Shown here: in pieces, positions 1 to 11,400 of the stretch
Position numbering within the stretch: the first letter of the stretch is position 1
Layout of the letters: the number at the start of each line of letters is the position of its first letter
Assembly (NCBI GenBank): GCA_963580285.1
Contig: OY757014.1
Location: 11,546,725-11,610,724, forward strand
Direction: 5' to 3'
DNA length: 64,000 nt
From: Lucinisca nassula
Lineage: Eukaryota; Mollusca; Bivalvia; Lucinida; Lucinidae
The notes under the pieces: generated by a model
Told to the model about the DNA's origin: nothing
Seen by the model: the letters and a program-made list of their open reading frames with translations, nothing else
Database searches by the model: none
Translations under genes and position numbers: made by a program

Positions 1-209
1 GTTAAAACTTTGATCATTAAAGATGCATAATATACTAAAATTTTTGCTGAAAAAATGTGAGCAGCTTTTGCAAATGCAAAAGCTGCTCACATTTTTTCAG
101 CAAAAATACCAAAATTTTCAATATTGTACTTGCTAGAACACTAAGTCTTAACAATATGACCATTAAGGAGCTTGTTAAGGTAGCAATGCTTTGAACAACT
201 GGCCCCTGT
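1..209. mobile_element. MITE, TTGCTG-hairpin family (left end cut by window)
   Basis: A near-perfect hairpin spans about 42-108: TTTTTGCTGAAAAAATGTG and its complement around a GCAAATGC centre. The right end reads TTTGAACAACTGG.CCCTG, the terminal repeat of a family whose complete copy is at 54994-55398, with a diverged copy at 32518-32684. There is no coding capacity, so it is non-autonomous. Confidence 0.6.
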
Positions 210-322
210 TTTCGCAATTTAAAATCAACGAAGACGTAGATCATCCTGCGCATATGCCCAGTCTGATCAGCACCTTAGCATTCGCTGCATGAATAGTAAG
301 AGAACAATACCTCTTTTCTGTA

Positions 323-600
323 CATCACGAAAACACGCCTATATAATTCTTCCCCCCTTGAACCCCACTTTTATATAGTAAAACTGGGGTTTACAGGGGT
401 AAACTTTATTTTTCTTATTTCTGCTCTAAAATATAGATTGTGGGTACTCGTTAGAACCGCCTCATCAAGGGGGTTCTAACGAGTGCCCACAATCTATATT
501 TTGAGCAGAAATAAGAAAAATATCACAATTTTTCATCCTAAAATTTCATTATATGGCGATAAAGGTGGCAATGTATTTGTATAGGCGTGCTTGCGTAATG
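323..600. mobile_element. MITE-A, copy 1 (long palindrome)
   Basis: The termini are inverted: CATCACGAAAACACGCCTAT on the left and ATAGGCGTGCTTGCGTAATG on the right. The centre is a long hairpin whose arms carry TAGATTGTGGGTACTCGTTA and its complement. At least nine copies occur in the window (see 1468, 2066, 16264, 22642, 23416, 27283, 27568, 28040), always without an ORF. The terminal CAYTACGAAAACACGCC is the family signature; the superfamily is not recognised. Confidence 0.75.
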
Positions 601-661
601 TCTTAAATTTACAAGAGTGTTGCTAGTCTGTGTAGCTGAGCGGGCCAGTTTGTGTCTTCTC

Positions 662-902
662 TGATGGGAATGGGAACACCTGGCATATTTTTCCCCGCGA
701 TTTTTCAAAGGTTGACAACATTCGGGACTTTCTGTTAGCTTTTCCATAAGCCCTGTCCCACTGAAAAAGGGGTCTACTCTTAAAGGAAAGAATTTGCTCC
801 TCAGGAGCAAATTCTTTCCTTTAAAGTTGACCCTATTGACACGGGAGACAAAAGTACTTTTGCAGGAGTTGCTTTTCCTGAATGTGTTCCCATTCCCCTT
901 AA
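662..902. mobile_element. TTAA-type MITE (piggyBac-like), copy 1
   Basis: The terminal repeat GGGAATGGGAACACCTGG faces its complement ending CCCATTCCCCTTAA. An internal hairpin at 780-824 has arms AAAGGAAAGAATTTGCTCCT. The better-preserved copies (11669, 15731, 37182) are flanked by TTAA on both sides, the target duplication of piggyBac-type elements, so this is called a piggyBac-related MITE by inference. It is non-coding. Confidence 0.65.
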
Positions 903-1136
903 ACCCCTAAAAAGTTTCTCTGATGATGGGGGCTCATATCAATTCAGTTAACACTCTGCAAACCGGGTAATTTTTTTTTCAGCATACAATATTTTGGATT
1001 ATTTTTCTTAGAAAACAGAATTCAACATTTCATAAATTTGCATGAGATGCAAAATCCTGTTTTCTGGAAAAAAAAAAATACCAACAATTCATCATCTGCT
1101 GAATAAGTCCAGCTTGTGGTAAAGGTTACTACCTAC
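903..1136. other. ECM29 intron with a diverged hairpin repeat
   Basis: The segment contains GCATGAGATGCAAAATCCTG and TCATCTGCTGAATAAG, which recur near 12595-12700 and 25370-25440 together with TTTCTGRRAAAA. Two of the three copies sit within 130 bases of ECM29 exons. No coding signal is present apart from the splice donor at its right edge. Confidence 0.4.
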
Positions 1137-1242
1137 CTGGTTAGATATTTTTGAATAGTTTTGAGAATAGCTTCCTGAATCTTCCAAGTATTACCCCGGA
1201 TAGACTCACACAATAAACAACCTATCTTTTCACCATATTCCT
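1137..1242 (-). CDS. ECPAS: ECM29 internal exon (106 bp), lowest in window
   Basis: The acceptor CTTTCAG and donor ACCAG|GTAGGT enclose 2 bases, 34 codons and 2 bases. The first two bases complete a Glu codon begun by the 11401-11524 exon. The peptide EYGEKIGCLLCESIRGNTWK followed by IQEAILKTIQKYLT matches the ECM29 segment with LCKLMCERLKLSTWKVQ. The gene continues to the left of the window; the C-terminal ~130 residues (my estimate from the recalled human protein) are not here. Confidence 0.84.
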
Positions 1243-1467
1243 CTGAAAGTAGGAATGAAACAAAATACACCATAGTCTCTTTATAAAACTGTTCATTATA
1301 GTACAATTTTGGACATGACAGTTTAAAGATAAAAATGCATGGGTTATAAAATGAACATAAATGCCATTGCTGTTGGACTTAAAAAGGATACAAAGAAGGT
1401 GGATGGCAAATACACATAAGCCTCTTTATAGCACTGCCCATGATAACACAGTTTTGGATATGACACG

Positions 1468-1746
1468 CATCACAAAAAAACGCCTATATAACATTGACCC
1501 CATTGAACCCCACTTTTATATAGTAAAACTGGGGTTTACAGAGGTGAACCTTATTTTTTTATTTCTGCTCTAAAATATAGATTGTGGGTACTCGTTAGAA
1601 CCGCCTCGATGAGGCGGTTCTAACATGTACCCACAATCTATATTTTGAGCAGAAATAAGAAAAATATCACAATAGTTCATCTTAAAATGTTCATTTTTTC
1701 GGGGATAAAGGTCACAATGTATTTGTATAGGCGTGTTTTCGTAATG
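1468..1746. mobile_element. MITE-A, copy 2
   Basis: The left end GCATCACAAAAAAACGCC and right end GGCGTGTTTTCGTAATG bound the familiar palindrome, whose stem is nearly uninterrupted around 1595-1625 (GAACCGCCTCGATGAGGCGG). Compared with copy 1 it has the intact right terminus. Confidence 0.7.
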
Positions 1747-1786
1747 GTTTGAAGATAGAACCCTAAAACATATAAATTATACAGAC

Positions 1787-1925
1787 AAGAATTCTGCAAC
1801 AGTCTATGTCATGCCTTGAGAAATGCACTCTTATATTTGGGTGAAAGTTAGGATGGTGGCAAATGCTGACAGCTTGATGAACAAATGGATGCATAAATGG
1901 ATGGAAAACAAAAAGTGGCATTTTT
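1787..1925 (+). mobile_element. Short deleted copy of the CAAGAATT array element
   Basis: It begins GACAAGAATTCTGCAACAG..TATGTCATGCC, like the head of the element at 2128, then jumps to the last part of an array unit (GTTAGGATGGTGGCAAATG) and a tail. It is effectively an element with its array collapsed to a fragment, which suggests that array length varies freely between copies. Confidence 0.45.
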
Positions 1926-2065
1926 TCTGCATAATGTACACATTTTTATTTGGATATAACATGGTGACCTAAAACAATTTCAGCTTTGGACCCCAATAAA
2001 AGTGTTATAATTGGGGTGGGATGTATTCTAAATGAGCTGTGCCGTTAGGACATGTTTGAAAACAT

Positions 2066-3126
2066 GCATCACAAAAACATGCCTATACAATTTTGACCCC
2101 CTTGAAACCCACTTGTATGTAGAACAAGAATTCCGCTGAAGGCTATGTCGCGCCTATGGGGGTGCAAAGTCACCGAACCATGATATCAAGGCAAAGGTCA
2201 AATACAGATGCTTGCATAAAAGTTGCCATTCTTAAATGCAAGCTTGTACTTAGTATCATTAATGAAGCTCTAATAATTCTTGAGAAATGAACTTAACCAT
2301 TAATGTGAATGCTAGGGTGGTCGTTATATTTTATAAAGTCAGTAAACCATGAAATGTAGGTCAAGGTCAAATATGGATGCTTGCATTTAAATTGTCATCC
2401 CCAGATACAAGTTTGTACCAAGTATCATTAATGAAGCTCTTATAGTTCTTGAGAAATAAACTTAACCATTAGGGTGAATGCTACGGTGGTCGCAATATTT
2501 TACAAAGTCAGTGAACCATAAATTGAAGGTAAAGGTCAAATATGGATGCTTGCATTTATGTTGCCATCCCAAGATACAAGTTTGTGCCAAGTGTCATTAA
2601 TGAAGCTCTTATAGTTCTTGAAAAATAAACTTGACCATTTGCGTGAATGTTAGGGTGGTCGCAATATTTTACAAAGTCAGTGACCCATAAAATGTAGGTC
2701 AAAGTCAAATATGGATGCTTGCATTTAAGTTGCCACCCCCAGATACAAATTTGTGCCAAGTGTCATTAATGAAGCTCTTATAGTTCTTGAGAAATAAAAT
2801 TGACCATTTGGGTGAACGCTAGGGTGGTCGCAAATGTTGACGCCTTGACAAACGGACAGAAAACCGGACACCTATATCGCGCAATGCTAATAGCAGGCAC
2901 CACAAAAACTTGGGTTTACAAGGGTAAACCTTATTTTTCTAATTTCTGCTTTAAAACAGATTGTGGGTACACGCTTGAATCGGCTGGATGAGGCGGCTCA
3001 AACGAGGACCCACAATCTATGTTTAGAGCAGAAATAAGAAAAGTATCACATTATTTCATCTTAAAATGTTCATTTTTTCTGCACACAAATTTACATTGTA
3101 TTTGTATAGGTGTGTTTTCGTAATGG
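2066..3126. mobile_element. MITE-A, copy 3, split by an array element
   Basis: The left end lies at 2066-2127 (CATCACAAAAACATGCC) and the rest resumes at about 2905 (GGGTTTACAAGGGTAAACC), ending at GTGTTTTCGTAATGG (3126). The break coincides with the insertion described at 2128-2904. Confidence 0.65.
2128..2904 (+). mobile_element. CAAGAATT-headed array element (~169-bp units) nested in MITE-A
   Basis: The head AACAAGAATTCCGCTGAAGG is followed by about four tandem units. The sequence ATGGATGCTTGCATT recurs at 2373, 2543 and 2711, so periods are 170 and 168. Units include AGGTCAAGGTCA. The element ends with a short ACGGACAG stretch and ATATCGCGCAATGC..AATAGCAGGCACCAC. It interrupts MITE-A copy 3, so it is younger than that MITE. 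No ORF. Confidence 0.6.
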
Positions 3127-3271
3127 GGTGGCAAGCAAAGCCTCAGATCAGCCTGTACAATCATGTTGCCTAATTAGTACACTACAGAGAGACAGATGGA
3201 TGGCATAGCAGAAAGTAGATAAAAGCAAATCAGCAAACAAGTCTTACGAAAATTTAACACAATTTATTTAT

Positions 3272-3439
3272 AAAGTGTGTGTGTTTGAGTTTTACGTCCC
3301 ACCAACAACTAAGATCATACGGAGATGGGGACCTAGGTTTAACGACACATCCAAAAGTTTGGAGAAGCCCGGGATCTAACGTGCAACCCCTGGTTTATGA
3401 GGCAATGGCTTATCCACTACAACATGAAGGCTTCTACGA
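3272..3439 (-). mobile_element. SINE-A (tRNA-derived), degenerate copy
   Basis: Read on the minus strand it starts GAAGCCTTCATGTTG and ends in GGGACGTAAAACTC followed by a CA-rich tail. Intact members (55071, 62783) have pol III A-box-like TGGTCGAGTGGTTA and B-box-like GGTTCGATCCC. Here the B box is damaged (GTTAGATCCC). Confidence 0.6.
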
Positions 3440-3645
3440 TTTATATGAATTGCTAATACCTTTTTTATTGTGGATAGCCGTTTGACCATTTTGTGGGTAA
3501 GTAACTGTCTTTTTGGCTTTCCGTTTGTGACATTTTCATTATAGTGGGGCCCTTTTGTGTTTCTTTTCTTTTTTTGTCTCACATGGGAGGTGCAAGGTAA
3601 ATGTATCAATTCCTGATCATTGCCTTCACTTCTATTCATGTATTA
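3440..3645 (-). repeat. Repeat family X, copy 1, at the left edge of the satellite
   Basis: It shares long stretches with 5196-5510, 14752-15050 and 24248-24537, for example GGCTTTCCG, TTTCCATTA/TTTTCATTA and TGATCATTGCCTTCACTTCT. No protein is recognised in any frame. Copies 1 and 2 are 1866 bases apart in identical context, showing that this piece was duplicated together with the satellite that follows. Confidence 0.5.
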
Positions 3646-5195
3646 TCAGACCAAGCTTGCCCTAAAACAGTTACACAGCATCCCAGCTGAGTTTAAGTCT
3701 CAGCTTATTCCACACATTGTGTAGTTATATTATCAGGCCTTAACACAGCGATAGCACCCCAGCTGGGTTTGTCATAACTAGAGCTTATGCCATACCTTTT
3801 GCAGTTATATTATCAGGCCAGACTTGCAGTAACACAGTGACAGCACACCAGCTGAGTTTGTCATAACTTAGAGCTTATGCGATACCTGGTGTAGTTATAT
3901 TATCAGGCCAGACTTGTCCTAACACAGTGACATAGCACACCAGCTGAGTTTGTCATAACTGAGAGCTTATGCCATACCTTGTGTGGTTATTTTATCAGGC
4001 TAGACTTGCCCTAACACAGTGGCATAGCACGCCAGCTGAGTTTGTCATAACCAATAGCTTATGCCATACCTTGTGTAGTTATATTATCTGGCCAGGCTTG
4101 TCCTAAAACAGTGACATAGCACACGAGCTGAGTTTGTCATAACTAAGAGCTTATGCCCAGTTTTGCCAAGGGGCTTTTTCCCAAAAATACTTGGAGCTTA
4201 TGCCAAACCTTGTGTAGTTATATTATCAGCCCAGACTTGCCCTAACACAGTGACATAGCACACCAGCTGAGTTTGTCATAACTAAGAGCTTATGCCATAC
4301 CTGGTGTAGTTATATTATCAGACCAGTCTTGTCCTAACACAGTGACATAGCATACTTGCAGAGTTTGTCATAACTAAGAGCTTATGCCATACCTTGTGTA
4401 GTTATATTATCAGATTAGACTTGCCCTAACAGTGACATAGCACACCAGCTGAGTTTGTCATAACTAAGAGCTTATTCCATACCTGGTGTAGTTATATTAT
4501 TAGACTAGACTTGCCCTAACACAGTGACATAGCTCACCAGTTTATGCCATACCTTGTGTAGTTATATTATCAGACTAGACTTGCCCTTACACAGTGACAG
4601 CACACCAGCTGAGTTTGTCATAACTAAGAGCTTATGCCATGCCTTGTGTAGTTATATTATAAGACTAGACTTGCCCTAACACAGTGATAAAGCACACCAG
4701 CTGAGTTTGTCTTAACTAAGAGCTTATGTCATACCTTGTGTAATTATATTATCAGGCCAGACTTGCCGTTACACAGTGACATAGCACACGAACTGAGTTT
4801 GTCACAACTTAGAGCTTATGCCATACCTGGTGTAGTTATATTATCAGGCCAGGCTTGCCCTAACTCAGTGACATAGCATTCCAGCTGAGTTTTTCATAAT
4901 TAAGAGCTTATGCCATACATTGTGTATTTATGTAATCAGCCCAGGCTTACCCTATCACACTGACAAAGCACACCAGCTGATTTGTCATAAGTAAGAGCTT
5001 ATTTCATACCTTGTGTAGTTATATCATCAGGCCCAGGCTTGCCCTTACACACTGACATAGCATTCCAGCTGAGTTTAACTCAAAGTTTTTTGTCTTACCT
5101 TGTGATTGTATTATCAGACCAATTTTGCCCTTACACACTGACATAGTACTAAAGTTGAGTTTGTTTTAATTCAGAGCTTTTCCTTACCTTGTGTA
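3641..5195. repeat. ECM29-exon-derived 92-bp satellite, block 1
   Basis: This block has about 17 units of about 92 bases with the core CCTTGTGTAGTTATATTATC, GCCCTAACACAGTGACATAG, CAGCTGAGTTTGTCATAAC and AGAGCTTATGCCATA. On the minus strand the unit is the last ~85 bases of the ECM29 exon at 11401-11524 followed by GTATGG in the place of the splice donor. A 37-base interruption with TTTTGCCAAGGGGC sits near 4158. Units here are the most diverged of the array, as expected for the edge farthest from the parent exon. Confidence 0.85.
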
Positions 5196-5510
5196 GTTGT
5201 ACTGCGGCCATGCAAAATCGATTAAGTCCCCCAATAAAATACTTTTTACTGACTGCTCCAAGCAGTTCTTCTGCTGTGGTTTATTACTGTTATAGTTTGT
5301 CTTTGCTTGTATGTATTGCTTATACCTTTTTCATTTTGGATATCCGCTTGACCATTTTGTGTGAAAGTATCTGTCCTTTTGACTTTCCAATTGTGATATT
5401 TTCATTATAGTGGGGCCCTTTTGTGTTTCTTTTCTTTTTGTGTCTCACATGGGAGGTGCAAGGTAAATGTATCAATTCCTGATCATTGCCTTCACTTCTT
5501 TTCATGTATT
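5196..5510 (-). repeat. Repeat family X, copy 2, inside the satellite
   Basis: This is the second copy of the 3440-3645 repeat, here with a longer upstream part (AAAATCGATTAAGTCCCCC), as in 14752 and 24248. From 5312 the sequence matches 3446 onward at a constant offset of 1866, through the repeat edge and into the satellite. That indicates a tandem duplication of ~1.87 kb. Confidence 0.5.
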
Positions 5511-8218
5511 ATCAGACCAAGCTTGCCCTAAAACAGTTACACAGCATCCCAGCTGAGTTTAAGTCTCAGCTTATTCCACACATTGTGTAGTTATATTATC
5601 AGGCCTTAACACAGCGATAGCACCCCAGCTGGGCTTGCCATAACTAGAGCTTATGCCATACCTTGTGCAGTTATATTATCAGGCTAGACTTGCAGTAACA
5701 AAGTGACAGCACAACAGCTGAGTTAGTCATAACTAAGAGCTTATGCCATACCTGGTGTAGTTATATTATCAGCCCAGGCTTGTCCAAACACAGTGATATA
5801 GCACACCAGCTGAGTTTGTCATAACTAAGAGCTTATGCCATACCTTGTGTAGTTATATTATCAGGCTAGACTTGCCCTTACACAGTGACATAGCACACCA
5901 GCTGAGTTTATCATAACTAAGAGCTTATGACATACCCTGTGTAGTTATTTATCAGGCTAGACTTGCCATTACACAGTGACATAGCACCCCAGCTGAGTTT
6001 GCCATAAATAAGAGCTTATGCCATACCTTGTGTAGTTATATTATCAGCCCAGACTTGCCCTAACACAGTGACATAGCACACCAGCTGAGTTTGTCATAAC
6101 TAAGAGCTTATGCCATACCTGGTGTAGTTTTATTATCAGGCCAGGCTTGTCCAAACACAGTGACATAGCATACATGCTGAGTTTGTCATAACGAAGAGCT
6201 TATGCCATACCTTGTGCAGATATTTTATCAGGTTAGACTTGCCCTTACACAGTGACAAAGCACACCAGCTGAATTTGTCATAACTAAGAGCTTATGCCAT
6301 ACCTTGTGTAGATATATTAATATTATCAGACTAGACTTGCCCTTACACAGTGACATAGCACACCAACTGAGTTTGTCATAACTAAGAGCTTATGCCATAC
6401 CTTGTGTAGTTATATTAACAGGCCAGACTTGCCTTAACACAGTGACATAGCACACCAACTGAGTTTGTCATAACTAAGAGCTTATGCCATACCTTGTGTA
6501 GGTATATTATCAGACTAGACTTGCCCAAACACAGTGACATAGCATACTTGCTGAGTTTGTCATAACTAAGAGCTTATGCCATACCTTGTGTAGTTATATT
6601 ATCAGCCCAGGCTTGTCCTAACTCAGTGACATAGCATTCCAGCTGAGTTTGTCATAAATAAGAGCTTATGCCATACCTTGTGTATTTATATTATCAGACT
6701 AGACATGCCGTAACACAGTGACATAGCACACCAGCTGAGTTTGTCATAAGTAAGAGCTTATGCCATACCTTGTGTAGTTATTTTATCAGGCTAGACTTGC
6801 CATTACACAGTGACATAGCACACCAGCTAAGTTCAATATAAATAAGAGCTTATGCCATACCTTGTGTAGTTATATTATCAGAAAAGACTTGCCCAAACAC
6901 AGTGACATAGCATAACAGCTGAGTTTGTCATAACTAAGAGCTTATGCCATGCCTGTGGTAGTTATATGATCAGGCCAGGCTTGTTCTAACACAGTGACAT
7001 AGCATACTTGCTGAGTTTGTCATAACTAAGAGCTTATGCCATACCTTGTGCAGTTATTTTATCAGGCTAGACCTGCCTTTTTACAGTGAAATAGCACACC
7101 AGCTGAATTTGTCATAACTAAGAGCTTATGCCATACCTTGTATAGTTATATTATCAGACTAGAATTGCCCTTACACAGTGACATACCACACCAGCTGAAT
7201 ATGGCATAACTAAGAGCTGATGCCATACCTTGTGTAGTTATATTATCAGACTAGACTTGACCTAACACAGTGCCATAGCACACCAACTGAGTTTGTCATG
7301 ACTAAGAGCTTATGCCATATCTTGTGTAGCTATATTATCAGGCCAGACTTGTCCTAACTCAGTGACATAGCATTCCAGCTGAGTTTGTCATAACTAAGAG
7401 CTTATGTCATACCTTGTGTAGTTATATTATCAGAATAGACTTGCCGTAACATAGTGACATAGCACAACAACTGAGTTTGTTATAACTAAGAGCTTATGTC
7501 ATACCTTGTGTAATTATATTATCAGGCCAGACTTGCCGTTACACAGTGACATAGCACAAGAACTGAGTTTGTCATAACTAAGAGCTTATGCCATACCTTG
7601 AGCAGTTATTTTATCAGGCTAGACTTACCCTTACACAGTGACATAGCATACCAGCTGAAAATGGCATAACTAAGAGCTTAAGCCATACCTTGTGTAGTTA
7701 TATTATCAGACTAGACTTGCCCTAACACAGTGAAATAGCACACCAACTGAGTTTGTCAAAACTAAGAGCTTATGTCATACCTTGTGTAGTTATATTATCA
7801 GACAAGACTTGCCCCAACACAGTGACAAAGCACACCAACTGAGTTTGTCATAACTAAGGGCTTATGCCATACCTTGTGTATTTATATTATCAGGCCAGGC
7901 TTGTCCTAACTCAGTGACGTAGCATTCCAGCTGAGTTTGTCATAACTAAGAGCTTATGCCATACCTTGTGTAGTTATATTATCAGGCCAGTTAAGCCGTA
8001 ACACAGTGACATAGCACACCAACTGAGTTTGTTATAACTAAGAGCTTATGCCATACCTTGTGTAGTTATATAATCAGACTAGACTTGCCCTAACACAGTG
8101 ACATAGCACACTAGCTGAGTTAATAATAACCCAGAATCTATGCCATGCCTTGTGTAGTTATATTATCAGGCCAGGCTTGCCCTAACACAGTGACATAGCA
8201 CACTAGCTGAGTTTGTTA
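5511..8218. repeat. ECM29-exon-derived 92-bp satellite, block 2
   Basis: About 29 tandem units of the same 92-base repeat. From about 6283 onward it is the first copy of a 2418-base higher-order duplication whose second copy starts at 8701. Units differ by single bases and by the variable pair GGCCAG/GACTAG. In the minus-strand frame of the parent exon, units carry in-frame stops (TAG and TGA before CAAACTCAG), so they cannot add protein. Confidence 0.87.
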
Positions 8219-8607
8219 TTTAAGAAATAATCTCCACGTACCGTGTGTTATCGTGATTAACACATGGTGTTGGAGGGCAGATTGCGAAATATTAATTCAC
8301 GACGGCGAAGCCGGAGTGAATTAATATTCGCATCTGCCCGACAACACCGTGTGTTAATCACGATAACACACCGGGTGCGTGGAAATTATTTCGATTCTAA
8401 CATGATGCTAAACTGAAATACAGTAGTAACAAAGCGTTATCTTGGGGACTATTTTGCAGCGGATGTCGACAGAAGGAAATGTTTACATGCAAGGTCACGA
8501 TGACGCCAAATTGCACGCACCACGTTGACGACGTGAATTATCGCATATTTGCAAACGCTGACGTTTCCACTGGGTTCAATGGGAAAAACGTTAACGTCAT
8601 GTTAGAC
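8219..8607. mobile_element. Foldback element inside the satellite, copy 1
   Basis: Between two satellite edges lies a 389-base insertion. Its first ~170 bases form a large foldback: GAAATAATCTCCACG pairs with CGTGGAAATTATTTC, and GTGTTATCGTGATTAACACA pairs with TGTGTTAATCACGATAACAC, around an AATATTAATTCA/TGAATTAATATT inner stem. The rest is single copy up to GTCATGTTAGAC, with CTAACATGA near 8396 as its inverted partner. No ORF. Confidence 0.7.
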
Positions 8608-10636
8608 TACCCAATATCTATGCCATACCTTGTGTAGTTATATTATCAGGCCAGGCTTGCCCTAACACAGTGACATAGCACACCAACTGAGTTTGTCATT
8701 ACTAAGAGCTTATGCCATACCTTGTGTAGATATATTAATATTATCAGACTAGACTTGCCCTTACACAGTGACATAGCACACCAACTGAGTTTGTCATAAC
8801 TAAGAGCTTATGCCATACCTTGTGTAGTTATATTAACAGGCCAGACTTGCCTTAACACAGTGACATAGCACACCAACTGAGTTTGTCATAACTAAGAGCT
8901 TATGCCATACCTTGTGTAGGTATATTATCAGACTAGACTTGCCCAAACACAGTGACATAGCATACTTGCTGAGTTTGTCATAACTAAGAGCTTATGCCAT
9001 ACCTTGTGTAGTTATATTATCAGCCCAGGCTTGTCCTAACTCAGTGACATAGCATTCCAGCTGAGTTTGTCATAAATAAGAGCTTATGCCATACCTTGTG
9101 TATTTATATTATCAGACTAGACATGCCGTAACACAGTGACATAGCACACCAGCTGAGTTTGTCATAAGTAAGAGCTTATGCCATACCTTGTGTAGTTATT
9201 TTATCAGGCTAGACTTGCCATTACACAGTGACATAGCACACCAGCTAATTTCAATATAAATAAGAGCTTATGCCATACCTTGTGTAGTTATATTATCAGA
9301 AAAGACTTGCCCAAACACAGTGACATAGCATAACAGCTGAGTTTGTCATAACTAAGAGCTTATGCCATGCCTGTGGTAGTTATATGATCAGGCCAGGCTT
9401 GTTCTAACACAGTGACATAGCATACTTGCTGAGTTTGTCATAACTAAGAGCTTATGCCATACCTTGTGCAGTTATTTTATCAGGCTAGACCTGCCTTTTT
9501 ACAGTGAAATAGCACACCAGCTGAATTTGTCATAACTAAGAGCTTATGCCATACCTTGTATAGTTATATTATCAGACTAGAATTGCCCTTACACAGTGAC
9601 ATACCACACCAGCTGAATATGGCATAACTAAGAGCTGATGCCATACCTTGTGTAGTTATATTATCAGACTAGACTTGACCTAACACAGTGCCATAGCACA
9701 CCAACTGAGTTTGTCATGACTAAGAGCTTATGCCATATCTTGTGTAGCTATATTATCAGGCCAGACTTGTCCTAACTCAGTGACATAGCATTCCAGCTGA
9801 GTTTGTCATAACTAAGAGCTTATGCCATACCTTGTGTAGTTATATTATCAGAATAGACTTGCCGTAACATAGTGACATAGCACAACAACTGAGTTTGTTA
9901 TAACTAAGAGCTTATGTCATACCTTGTGTAATTATATTATCAGGCCAGACTTGCCGTTACACAGTGACATAGCACAAGAACTGAGTTTGTCATAACTAAG
10001 AGCTTATGCCATACCTTGAGCAGTTATTTTATCAGGCTAGACTTACCCTTACACAGTGACATAGCATACCAGCTGAAAATGGCATAACTAAGAGCTTAAG
10101 CCATACCTTGTGTAGTTATATTATCAGACTAGACTTGCCCTAACACAGTGAAATAGCACACCAACTGAGTTTGTCAAAACTAAGAGCTTATGTCATACCT
10201 TGTGTAGTTATATTATCAGACAAGACTTGCCCCAACACAGTGACAAAGCACACCAACTGAGTTTGTCATAACTAAGGGCTTATGCCATACCTTGTGTATT
10301 TATATTATCAGGCCAGGCTTGTCCTAACTCAGTGACGTAGCATTCCAGCTGAGTTTGTCATAACTAAGAGCTTATGCCATACCTTGTGTAGTTATATTAT
10401 CAGGCCAGTTAAGCCGTAACACAGTGACATAGCACACCAACTGAGTTTGTTATAACTAAGAGCTTATGCCATACCTTGTGTAGTTATATAATCAGACTAG
10501 ACTTGCCCTAACACAGTGACATAGCACACTAGCTGAGTTAATAATAACCCAGAATCTATGCCATGCCTTGTGTAGTTATATTATCAGGCCAGGCTTGCCC
10601 TAACACAGTGACATAGCACACTAGCTGAGTTTGTTA
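8608..10636. repeat. ECM29-exon-derived 92-bp satellite, block 3
   Basis: From 8701 this repeats 6283-8700 at an offset of exactly 2418. By spot check I found two substitutions: 6831 G versus 9249 T, and 7407 T versus 9825 C. The sequence also includes the unusual unit with GATATATTAATATTATC (6311 and 8729). The duplication is therefore very recent, or is an assembly duplication. Confidence 0.87.
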
Positions 10637-11025
10637 TTTAAGAAATAATCTCCACGTACCGTGTGTTATCGTGATTAACACATGGTGTTGGAGGGCAGAT
10701 TGCGAAATATTAATTCACGACGGCGAAGCCGGAGTGAATTAATATTCGCATCTGCCCGACAACACCGTGTGTTAATCACGATAACACACCGGGTGCGTGG
10801 AAATTATTTCGATTCTAACATGATGCTAAACTGAAATACAGTAGTAACAAAGCGTTATCTTGGGGACTATTTTGCAGCGGATGTCGACAGAAGGAAATGT
10901 TTACATGCAAGGTCACGATGACGCCAAATTGCACGCACCACGTTGACGACGTGAATTATCGCATATTTGCAAACGCTGACGTTTCCACTGGGTTCAATGG
11001 GAAAAACGTTAACGTCATGTTAGAC
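10637..11025. mobile_element. Foldback element inside the satellite, copy 2
   Basis: It appears identical to 8219-8607 and was carried along by the 2418-base duplication; no difference was seen on reading. It is therefore not an independent insertion. Confidence 0.7.
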
Positions 11026-11400
11026 TACCCAATATCTATGCCATACCTTGTGTAGTTATATTATCAGGCCAGGCTTGCCCTAACACAGTGACATAGCACA
11101 CCAACTGAGTTTGTCATTACTAAGAGCTTATGCCATACCCTGTGTAGTTAGATTATCAGCACACACAGTGACATAGCACACCAGCTGAGTTTGTCATAAC
11201 TAAGAGCTTATGCCATACCTTGTGTAGTTATATTATCAGACTAGACTTGCCGTAACACAGTGACATAACACACCAACTGAGTTTGTCATAAATGAGCTTA
11301 TGCCATACCTTGTGTAGTTATATTATCAGGCCATACTTGCCCTAACACAGTGACATAGCATACTTGCTGAGTTTGTTTTAACCCAGAATCTATTCCTTAC
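11026..11400. repeat. ECM29-exon-derived satellite, units adjoining the parent exon
   Basis: About four units lead directly into the functional exon at 11401. The last unit, ending at the exon's own donor (GTAAGG at 11400-11395), shares TTAAAACAAACTCAGC with the exon instead of the array-typical TTATGACAAACTCAGC. It is thus the closest relative of the parent exon, which supports outward growth from the exon into its downstream intron. Confidence 0.85.
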
